A stretch of 64,000 nt of DNA, taken from the NCBI GenBank assembly GCA_036674765.1, contig JARVKI010000083.1, positions 62,001-126,000 of the forward strand, given 5' to 3'. A model generated the notes under the pieces. That model was not told the DNA's origin. It ran no database searches and saw only the letters and a list, made by a program, of their open reading frames with translations. Below, one piece after another: positions 55,960 through 64,000 of this stretch (positions within the stretch are counted from its first letter, which is position 1; each line of letters begins with the position of its first letter). The DNA comes from Seiridium cupressi (lineage: Eukaryota; Ascomycota; Sordariomycetes; Amphisphaeriales; Sporocadaceae). The translations under genes and the position numbers were made by a program.

Positions 55960-58424
55960 ATGATCTCCCGACTCATTGCCAGCCTCACGGTTGGCGTTTT
56001 GCTCCTGAAAGTCAGTGCTAGTTGTTCTGATCTCATACTCGATGACTTTTCGAATTGGTCGAACGGCACCAACAGTGTCGGTGGATGGATAGGCGGTATG
56101 AAAGCAAGACCCTTGCGCGGCGTAATCGACGATGCTGATCTTCGATAGATGATGGCACTATGGCTTCCATATCGGCCTCTGACGGCATTCTGACATTCAC
56201 GCCAAACGGGACTTCCTATTTCTACGAAACATTGGCATGCCAATCAGCCGTCACAAACGGATACGACGCCATCATCTTTTCTATACAAGGACCAGAGAAT
56301 GGGACCGCAGCTCTTGAGATCCAGACGTCGACATCTTGTTCGGAATCGGCATACGCCAGTTATTATTATGCCATCACTGGACTGACAGGATCCAACCAAA
56401 CTATCAATGTGCCATTGAGCTCCTTTGTTGGGGCCAACCTCGACGCCATTCAAGGGTTTGTCTGGTATGGCTTCTCCTCAAGTGACGAGCCATGGCAGCT
56501 TGGAGACATTGAGCTCGTCTGTGACGAAAATACACAAATGACAACGGCAACGGACTCAAGTAGGCTATCCCTTAAGTGTCTACAGGGTATCGTACAACTA
56601 ACGTGTCAACTAGCATCCGCATCTCTGAATATAGACAGGGATGCAGCTCTGTCAACGTCCAGTGCCTCCGATGTCACAATCCAGGCATCTGGAACATCAA
56701 CCTCGGCTGGTGCAAGTGCAACGACAACGAGTAGCTGTACCAACTTGCTGATTGATGACTGGGAGTCGCAATCACGTTTGACATTTCTCTTTTACAACGC
56801 GATGCTGCAGCCATCGAGTGACGATGGGACAATGTCATCCATCATTGTCAGCGATGACCACCATGTCACTATCACGCCCAACAGCACCGACTCGTACTTC
56901 TACAGTCAGACTCCATGTGTAAATGCTCAAGACACCTATGGCGGCATCTCACTCCCGATCAAAGCCCCAGCGCGGACGACTTTTGCCATTCAGCTAGGAT
57001 CACCAGCGACGTGTGGTAACGATACGGATATCGCAAATATCTACTTGACTACGACCGATCTAGGTTGGACATTCGACGGAACTGAGCAACTTTACAGCAT
57101 TCCATTCTCTAAGTTTCAGGGCCTCGACATCACCAAAGTACACACAATCTTCTTCACCGCGCTGACAAATGCCGTAACCTTCGGCCCCATGTCCTTCTAT
57201 TGCGGCAGCACCGCTACTGGCTACGTAGTTCCCGCTACTACGGCCTCCTCAGGCCCTACATCAACCGTGCCCGCACCTTCAGGAACCGCGTCTGCTCTTG
57301 TGATCGACGACTTCTCGTCTGAGGGCGCCAACTCTATGGGATTCTGGCATGGAGCTGACGACGGCATGTCTCTCACGTGGAGCGGAAAGTCGCTTACTAT
57401 CCAGACTGACGATGCGGACCTCTCTTTCTATACTCAAATTGCGCAAACCTGTGGCGACTACACTCGCTACAGCGACTCATACCTTCACATTGTCTATAGC
57501 GGAAGCAACAGGTTCTCTGTCGCGCTGCAGCAACACAACTCCCAGTGCAATGAGTCGATCGCTCCCTATCCGGAAACCTGGGACTCCCTCGAAGCGGCGC
57601 GCTACTCGTCAGGGGGTGACATTTACATGCCCATGTCGCATTTCAACATCAACCAGACGAGGGCTGTTGGCATCGCCCTCAAGGGATTCTACTCGACAAA
57701 CTCCACCGTATTGTCCAAGGTCGAAATCGTGCCATCCGTGCCCGCGGGATTCACTATTCCCTCCAAACTTGCCAGTGGCAAACTCGTTTTCGCCTGCACT
57801 CGGCCGAACTCATTCGCTTTTGCCATCGATGATGGGGAGCCGACCCTCGCGCAGCAAGTCATGCAGGTAGTAAAAGAAGAAGGCATAAAAGTGACCTTCT
57901 TCACTGTCGGTGCCCCGCTCGAAGACAGCAGCACCAATTTGACCATTGTCTACAACGAAATGATGGCCGAAGGCCACCAGATCGCTCTCCATTCGTTCAC
58001 GCACCCGAAGATGGAAGGACTGCCCTCCTACGAGGCCATCGATTGGGAGTACAACAACGATGTTACTGCGGCGGCACAAGCGTTCAATGGCCTGCACACC
58101 CCTTACTTCCGCCCTCCATTCGGCACGGAGGGTGCTCGTATGCGGCAGCGTCTGGCACTTGCACTGGGCACCGAAACACCGTACATTGTCAACTGGAGCG
58201 TTGACGTGGAAGACTGGTTATGGGCGCAGTCTAGCACCCCAGAGAAGCAGCTCGACGCGTTCAAGCGCGATCTTGCCAAGGGTGGTAATCTCGTTGTCAT
58301 GCACTACTTGTATCCGAGCACAGTAGGATATTTGCGAGAATTCATCCAACTCGCCAAGGCCACAGGGAAGCAGATGATGCGAGTGGACCAGTGCATGGAA
58401 GACCCAAACGCACCGGCGTTGTAG
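55960..58424 (+). CDS. CE4 polysaccharide (chitin) deacetylase with three N-terminal modules
   Basis: Three exons: 55960..56095, 56149..56559 and 56614..58424, giving 785 aa. The second intron is 54 nt (3n, no stop), with a CTAAC branch site. A signal peptide (LIASLTVGVLLLKVSA) is followed by three related modules starting LILDDFSNW, LLIDDWESQ and LVIDDFSSEG; each has a DDGTM- or GADDG-like turn and a YFYETL/YFYSQT/SFYTQI strand, so they look like tandem beta-sandwich carbohydrate-binding units. The C-terminal NodB domain (about 575-775) has Asp588-Asp589 in AIDDGE, His642 and His646 in HSFTHP, RPPFGT, WSVDVEDW and VVMHYL. The CE4 metal triad and base are intact. It should deacetylate chitin or a related polymer outside the cell. 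Confidence 0.88.
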
Positions 58425-58683
58425 CACTTGTGTAGGAGTGAAGCCAATAAGAGATTATGCCTGCAGGGAATGGGTTCGTAGTACATATAATTCGAATGAA
58501 AACTTTCTGAGGTATGTATTCTCCAGAGTCTTGGACTCAGCTTCCAACCGTCGCCAACCCATACGACCTTTCCCCCCCGCATGCCAATTTGCTCCAGCGA
58601 GTACCTAACCATTGTGTTTGGAGGACTGCAAGAGTCTTCGGTCCATCACATAGGAAGTTTTTCTCGGGGTGCCCCTTTACTTG

Positions 58684-59444
58684 CTAATAAGGCGCTGGGC
58701 CATTGTTCCCGGCATTTGCGTTGTAGTGGCCCACACTGTTTGAGGCTGAACTTCGCGGGTGGATGTGCACCGCAGTCCCGTAAACATAAGCTTGAACTCT
58801 AGATTCCCAGGACAGGGTCACACTCTCGAAACGTATTGCAATAACAGCGTTGGCACCCATCCGAGATGCCTCGGATACCAGGGCATCCATTACGTCATCG
58901 CGGATTGAGTAGAGCTATTTAAAATATGTACGTCAGCATATGAAATCTCCTTTCATTGTCTCTGCATACGGTGCAAGAAAAGAATGTATTGGAGGCAAGA
59001 TTGGTTTACCAATTTTGTAGGATCTGGTAACTCCCGATCCCTACCAATCCCAACACTCGATGCCACCAAGCGGGCGTATCCTTTAGGGGAATAGCGGACT
59101 GAGAAGCCGTGTACAGTACCGAAGGTCTTCACAATATCATGTCCAGGAACTTCGTACAAGGTGCTTGTCAGGACAGCAGTATTCGGAGTCGACAGTGCAT
59201 CAGCTCGGTCAGACGCTTGCACTCCTTGCGTTTGCTGGAAAGGCATCGTGGCAGTACGATTGTGAGACTGAACGAGGAACTTTGGAGGCGGCGTAGTGCC
59301 TTGACGTCTTCGTGACCTTGCAGAACGTAAGTGCTGTTCCTGTTGCTGGGCCCTACGTTCTTGAGCTGCAGCTGAACCGCCCAGGGCGGCTGAAGCACCA
59401 CCAAGAGCAGCAGTAGCACTAGCGAGACCAAGAGCGGCTTCCAT
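58684..59444 (-). CDS. YbjQ/UPF0145-family protein
   Basis: Two exons, 59444..59010 and 58914..58684, give 221 aa. The N-terminus is Ala/Gly-rich, then Gln/Arg-rich and probably disordered (to about residue 75). The conserved domain opens with VLTSTLYEVPGHDIVKTFG and TVHGFSVRY, and after the splice continues LYSIRDDVMDALVSEA and RMGANAVIAIRFE, ending with a strand that holds YVYGTAV. This is the pentamer-forming YbjQ fold, called a heavy-metal-binding domain in databases; its biochemical role in fungi is not established. The intron falls inside the domain and phase 0 keeps it intact. Confidence 0.85.
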
Positions 59445-60438
59445 ACCTGGTTTGTCTCTTGAGCCGGTGAGACTTGTGTGGATTGGACAATATGTAAAAG
59501 AAACGAAAAGGCAGTAAAAATGGACAGGGCGGTTTGTTAGGATACGACTAGATTGCCTGGAGTGTTAAGACCTGGTGGAGTCTCGAGTCGTCAAACGCAA
59601 GTCGGAAGACAGGATGAGGACCTTGGGTTCAGGAGGGGCAACCACGATGAACCTCATCTTGCCTTAAATTTATGCGGCCTACCGGTCTCAAGCAGCGACT
59701 TCCTTCACATTCAGACTCCATTCTACCGGTCACGCTTACAATTGATCATAACATATACGTAATCCAACATTCAGCCCAGTGCGGATCTTGGCAGGCCAAT
59801 TACTAACCGGCAGTTGCGCCTCTTGCGGCGGTCAACGGGATATCCATACTTGCAACAAGATGAATCAGGTGCGTTAGACAAAATAATGTACAGCGATGTG
59901 ATCTAGACTACCTTAGTCTAGTGGCTGCTTCTTTGAATTGAACTTCTAGTCCTGAGAAGCAGGTACAGCCCAACAATACCATTATCGTGATAGATCAATC
60001 GAGGTTTCTTTATTCTCGCGGTAGATGACAGTCAGCTTTACAAAGAGGCACTTTCCCATTGATCGGTACAAAGACCGGACGAGCAAACCCTTCCGACTCA
60101 ATGCTCTGTTCATCGCCGTGGTTACCATTCTTTGAATGTCCGAGTCAAAGGCAACTATAGGCCTCTTTATCAACCTGCATTAGTATATCATAAACCCCTG
60201 CTTCCAATAGAGAATGACCCTGCCACTGATAAGAACATCACCATTGCAGCCAACTCTTTCCTTCAGCCTCAGAATAAGTACATAGACACTGCCGCAGTCG
60301 CCATCGCCCAAGTCGCTTGGATTTCACGAAACAGAAGGGCCGGTCTTTTCTGTTACTTTCCCAGTTCCTGTATATACATACGTTGGGTCATTGCCTTATT
60401 CGCGGCTGAAAGAGTGAGACGCAGCTACCCAAGACAAA
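59445..60438. promoter_or_regulatory. Divergent intergenic region
   Basis: About 1 kb between two divergent starts. Frames here are short and overlap; no motif or repeat was recognised. It should hold the promoters of the YbjQ and disordered-protein genes. Confidence 0.4.
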
Positions 60439-62790
60439 ATGCCTTCATCAGTCAAGTCCGTGTCGTCTTCCACCGATCGACGTCGGCTTTCTCAATCCCT
60501 GAATAGGGTCGCAGCTCTGGGCCATCTGGCCGGCATCGACCCAGCAAATTTGCCGCCGTTTCGAACTGACTCCCCGATGACAGTCATGCAGGATGAGCTG
60601 CGCATACTCTACGGTGCACCCAGCCTTGAGAGCATGACATCCGTGGACGCAGTGGTCACACAAATTGAGGACCCGCGAACGCCCTTCGCGCCGCCGCAAC
60701 CCGGGCCGGAATCAGGGCGGCACTCACGGCGTGACTCACTTGCTTTGAGTGATTCCGGCCGCTCAACTCGTAACACAGGGTCCAGAGGTAGTAGATCTCG
60801 CGCTCGCAATCAAGCCCTGGAGCAGCAGCACAGCCAAGTAGTGCGCGAGGCTAAAGATCCATACCTCCGGCAGCAGATTGAACGGCGCAAGGCGGAACGT
60901 GCTCTTAACGGGGACGTCTCTCGGCCGCCGCTGTCTCATCCGGAGATCCTGGTACCGGCCCATATGCGTGCCTCGAGCGAGGCCGCCATCGACACCGGAA
61001 GCACGGCGCGTAAGCGACACAGCATGGTCTTGAGAGGAGCCCAGAGCCGTAAGGGCCTGGCCGTTCCAGAGCCTGAGTGGGTCAAGGAGACGTATAAGGG
61101 GTCACGATTTGCCAATGCCAATCAAGAGGTCATCCCACCGTCGCCACCAATGCCTCTTCCTACCGAGGGTGGAATGAGTTATAGTAGCCGGAGATCATCC
61201 ACGGCTACGGTTACACAGGATAGCTATATGAATGAGTCTAAGATGCCGTCTGCGCGAGACAGAAGGAAGAGTGGGACGGTGAAATCGGTTGGCTATGTCG
61301 AGGACGACGACTTGCGCAGTGTATCTTCGGCCAGGTCCGCAGCCACGACCTCGTATATTCCACGGGGCTTCGGGGTTGCCCCGGAGAAAAAGCAACTCGT
61401 CAAGGCCCGCGGGGTCAGCTTTGAAATGTTAAGTCCTCCTGCTGTGCGGACGGAGCCCAACAGGCAAAACTTCCGCCCTCTGTCTGTGGTGATCCCGCCA
61501 TCCCAAGAGCCTGCGAGATCATTTAATGTCAGGGCTGTCGGTCGTAGTCCGACACCACCCAGCGTTTCGTCGCCAAGCACAGCAAGTGCGTCGCTCACAG
61601 ATTCATTCACTTCCTCTGCACACAGCTATAATACTCGACTTTGCACGAGGGGCTCTGGGACGACAGTATCTCGATCCAGGTCGCCGAGCCCGGCTCGTGG
61701 GTCCTTCAATCCTGGGCAGAGAGAGAAATCCTTCCTTAATCGCATGGAGAAACTGTCCGATGACTTCCATCGTAAGGCATATCAGGTCAAACAGTATGCC
61801 GGCGGAGAGCCTAGAAACTTTGAATTGCGAGGGAGGGGTCGCCACAGCCCCCAGGAGGACATTGCCGCGTGGCAGTGTCCAACTCAGAAAGAGCCTCTGA
61901 GGGCACCTGTGACAGCTTCTCCAGTCACTACTGCCAGTGAAGCTGCATCCCCAGCGTCGACCTCTCGGGGCTCCACGTCGTTTGCAGCAAGAGCTGCTGC
62001 TGTGGGCGGTCCAGAAAAGGCTCTGCGGAGGATAACTGCGTATATTCCCAGCGCACCTGTCCAAGCCCTCCCAGCTCAGGTGACCAGCAGCACGACCCTT
62101 CGAGAGCAGGAGTCTGCTGAGATGTTTGTACGCAACACGACTCAAAAGCGGACTAGTTTTCTGCCTTCGGGTCGTGAGCCCCAAAGCAGTAAGCCCCAGA
62201 GCAGTAAACCCCAGAGCAATGTGGCCCAAAGCAACGCGCCTCAAAGCAGTGCGCCATCGTTGTCTAAGAGGGATAGGAACTCCGAGAGTTTAAGGCGCCT
62301 AGACTTTGGATTTTCTGACAAACAGCCTGCTCCTCCTGTACGAGCCGAGACACCACCATGTTTTGAAGTCGGGGTTCAGCGCAACGATTCTCTATGTTTA
62401 GGTGCTTCATCGTCCCAGACTCAGCCATCCGCTGCCAGCTTCTTCCCCTCGTGGGCGGAACAGCAGCAAGCGAAGAGCAATGTGGTTTCGTCGACCGGTG
62501 CCAAGGTACAGCCTTATCGCAGGCTAAACGTCCTGTCCAAGCCGTCTCCACTTCCCGTTGATGCTGGGCACAGCACAGCAACCGACGACCGACGCATGCT
62601 TCCCAGCCAGCGAGCACAGTCGTCAGCCTCTACTCTGCAGCGCAAGGCCGTCGCCAATGCTGCAGCTCCAGCGGGGTCCTCGATGATGCAATCAACTGCA
62701 AGGAGTAGTTCGGCGGGGGCTGCCAGTCCTGGTAGAGCATTGAGAAAAACGACGAATATTGATTTCGCGAAAATGAGAGAGAACAGCTGA
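60439..62790 (+). CDS. Large disordered Ser/Pro/Arg-rich protein
   Basis: One exon of 783 aa from the ATG at 60439 (CAAAATGCC). Composition is dominated by Ser, Arg, Pro, Ala and Thr, with many RxxS sites suited to phosphorylation. Short conserved-looking segments are MTVMQDELRILYGAPSLESM near the N-terminus, DPYLRQQIERRKAERAL, EPEWVKETYKGSRFANANQE, and FLNRMEKLSDDFHRKAYQVK in the middle. Five 15-bp coding repeats (PQSSK-like) lie near residue 581. The C-terminus ends KTTNIDFAKMRENS. No catalytic domain or membrane segment is visible. It looks like a scaffold or cortical protein, but I cannot name the family. Confidence 0.78.
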   Translation: MPSSVKSVSSSTDRRRLSQSLNRVAALGHLAGIDPANLPPFRTDSPMTVMQDELRILYGAPSLESMTSVDAVVTQIEDPRTPFAPPQPGPESGRHSRRDSLALSDSGRSTRNTGSRGSRSRARNQALEQQHSQVVREAKDPYLRQQIERRKAERALNGDVSRPPLSHPEILVPAHMRASSEAAIDTGSTARKRHSMVLRGAQSRKGLAVPEPEWVKETYKGSRFANANQEVIPPSPPMPLPTEGGMSYSSRRSSTATVTQDSYMNESKMPSARDRRKSGTVKSVGYVEDDDLRSVSSARSAATTSYIPRGFGVAPEKKQLVKARGVSFEMLSPPAVRTEPNRQNFRPLSVVIPPSQEPARSFNVRAVGRSPTPPSVSSPSTASASLTDSFTSSAHSYNTRLCTRGSGTTVSRSRSPSPARGSFNPGQREKSFLNRMEKLSDDFHRKAYQVKQYAGGEPRNFELRGRGRHSPQEDIAAWQCPTQKEPLRAPVTASPVTTASEAASPASTSRGSTSFAARAAAVGGPEKALRRITAYIPSAPVQALPAQVTSSTTLREQESAEMFVRNTTQKRTSFLPSGREPQSSKPQSSKPQSNVAQSNAPQSSAPSLSKRDRNSESLRRLDFGFSDKQPAPPVRAETPPCFEVGVQRNDSLCLGASSSQTQPSAASFFPSWAEQQQAKSNVVSSTGAKVQPYRRLNVLSKPSPLPVDAGHSTATDDRRMLPSQRAQSSASTLQRKAVANAAAPAGSSMMQSTARSSSAGAASPGRALRKTTNIDFAKMRENS
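62179..62253 (+). repeat. Five tandem 15-bp coding repeats
   Basis: The in-frame unit is CCCCARAGCARYAAR-like and encodes P-Q-S-[S/N]-x. Units vary at few positions, so the array is imperfect. Because the unit is a multiple of three, gain or loss keeps the frame. Confidence 0.75.
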
Positions 62791-62952
62791 TTTAGGTAAG
62801 AGTAAAGCGTATATAAAGATGATGTCAGGAGTAAACATAAAGTTGAGCCATTCTAATAATTGGAAGTATATATAAATTATGAAAGAGCTTCCATGGCTCT
62901 TTAGCCACAAACCTGCAGTGGCATCCATAGTGACCATGAAGTTAATGCTCTC

Positions 62953-63919
62953 TCAGAGGGATATGCAGCCATCGGCACTGTCCTCGAGGAAGATGCCACC
63001 ATAGATCTGTCCCTCACTGATTGGCGACTCTTGAAATCCCGAGTTCACAACATCATCAGTGCCTGTGGGCTTCTTGAGGATGCCAATCTGGTACTGTCCA
63101 TCGCCTGAGTTGTCATTGGACAGAGCTTCTGTGACTGCCGCCAGGGGCTCATCTCCAAGGGAGTAGTAAACTTGTAAGGTACTATCACACGGCGTTAGTC
63201 ATTTATTATAGATTCCTATTCGAAGCTGCAAACTCACTTGTTGTCAAAGTCCAAAGTTACCGCAAAGTTTTGCCAGGCGCTAGAATCAATGGGGGTGGTC
63301 CAGACAACTTCGCTCTGGCGATTTGTAATCTTGAATGTGTTCTTGTCTACATCGGGCTGATCAATCAGAGTTCCGGTTTCAAAGTTGAATTGATTGCCAT
63401 CGAAATCGGCTCGCTCATGCCAGACGTTCTTTGCTCCACGTTAGCATACACTCTGGAAGTCCACGTTCAATTAGTACATACCAAGTACTCATGCGTCAAG
63501 TTCAGTGTTTTTGCCGGATCTTGCTTGACGCTCCAGTGCAGGGTCCTTACGCCAGTCGTGCCAGGGCCCGAGTCGTTGGTGTCATTGAGCAATTGCAGGC
63601 CAGCGCGGCGGAAGCCGTTCTGGGTCTGGAAGATGGAGTTCTCCGTGATGGTGACTTCCAGGGACTTGAAGCTCGCGCCATCGAACCGCGAGTTGCTGAC
63701 GCTGGGGAACAGCAGGATCTCAGACCACGGAGTTGCGTTCGCCCGCACGAAGTCGGGGTTGAAGATGCTGGTGGCAGACGAGTCGAAGTCGGTCAGTTGC
63801 GCAGACGCTGGCACTTGTCCAGACAACACAACGGGGCAAGTGATGTCGGCGCGCCTCACGGACGGACGCGCCGCGGCCAATGTGGCCAGGAGGCCGCTGA
63901 GAAGGACGTGTGAAACCAT
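62953..63919 (-). CDS. Secreted GH131 beta-glucanase
   Basis: Three exons: 63919..63482, 63428..63238 and 63181..62953, give 285 aa. A signal peptide (SHVLLSGLLATLAAARP) precedes a beta-jelly-roll domain. Characteristic segments are VVLSGQVPASAQLTDFDS, FVRANATPWSEILLFP, VEVTI-like SLEVTITENSIF and GFRRAGLQLL, then DPAKTLNLTHEYL, and later HERADFDGNQFNFETG and AWQNFAVTLDFDNNTLQVYYS. These match, to my knowledge, the GH131 family, which acts on beta-1,3/1,6- and beta-1,4-glucans. The protein has no CBM. A 20-bp tandem repeat begins two bases upstream of the start codon. Confidence 0.85.
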
Positions 63920-63920
63920 G

Positions 63921-63992
63921 GCGAAAAGAAAATATCGTATGCGAAAAGAAGGTATCGTAGGCGAAAAGAAGGTATCGTAGGCGAAAAGAAGG
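63921..63992. repeat. 20-bp tandem repeat upstream of the GH131 gene
   Basis: About 3.5 copies of GCGAAAAGAAGGTATCGTAG; the first copy has three substitutions, the second and third are identical and the last is partial near the window end. The array sits in the promoter or 5' UTR of the minus-strand GH131 gene and may continue past 64000. Confidence 0.9.
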
Positions 63993-64000
63993 GCTTGCTG

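Overview
The window is nuclear DNA of a filamentous ascomycete (Pezizomycotina; the exact class cannot be fixed from the sequence). The evidence is short GT-AG introns of about 47-80 nt with CTAAC/CTGAC-like branch sites, a Zn(II)2Cys6 transcription factor, 2EXR-domain proteins, a fungal AA9 monooxygenase with a CBM1, a CYP504-type P450 and a vacuolar-type dipeptidyl aminopeptidase. Exon structures were derived by hand from splice signals and frame continuity. Several genes start at the first ATG inside a longer open frame that has no ATG of its own at its 5' end.

Layout. 0-0.5 kb: 3' end of an uncharacterised gene. 1.7-4.3 kb (-): zinc-cluster regulator. 5.0-8.4 kb (-): ten-exon secreted GH3 glycosidase with a PA14 insert. 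9.5-10.6 kb: SDR oxidoreductase. 12.1-13.5 kb: secreted M14 carboxypeptidase. 15.1-16.3 kb: AA9 LPMO with CBM1. 17.2-18.1 kb (-): 2EXR protein, followed by 2.8 kb without a convincing gene. 20.9-30.4 kb is a housekeeping block: TXNL1-like thioredoxin, class I methyltransferase, PRA1-family protein, a basic disordered protein, a small membrane protein and a J-domain protein. 31.4-35.0 kb: CYP504-like P450 and an Erj5-like ER J-protein. 37.1-38.0 kb: uncharacterised protein. 39.0-42.4 kb (-): short 2EXR protein and an intronless GH2 exo-glucosaminidase-type enzyme. 42.4-50.5 kb is a gene-poor, accessory-looking stretch: a kinase-like gene broken by one base in a T8 run, a convergent gene with an ADP-ribosyltransferase-like residue pattern, and two degraded-looking loci. 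50.5-54.7 kb (-): ICMT-like membrane methyltransferase and DPP IV-type aminopeptidase. 56.0-58.4 kb: CE4 deacetylase behind three related N-terminal modules. 58.7-59.4 kb (-): YbjQ/UPF0145 protein. 60.4-62.8 kb: disordered protein. 63.0-63.9 kb (-): GH131 glucanase with a 20-bp tandem repeat directly upstream.

How the parts fit. Secreted polymer-degrading enzymes recur (GH3, M14, AA9-CBM1, GH2, CE4, GH131), which fits a saprotroph or plant-associated fungus. The CE4 deacetylase and the GH2 exo-glucosaminidase could act in sequence on chitin and chitosan, but they lie about 14 kb apart and are not a cluster. No secondary-metabolite backbone gene, transposon, rRNA, tRNA or CRISPR array was recognised. 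The most unusual part is 43.3-46.4 kb, where a kinase-like gene and an ART-like gene converge with 194 bp between their stop codons.
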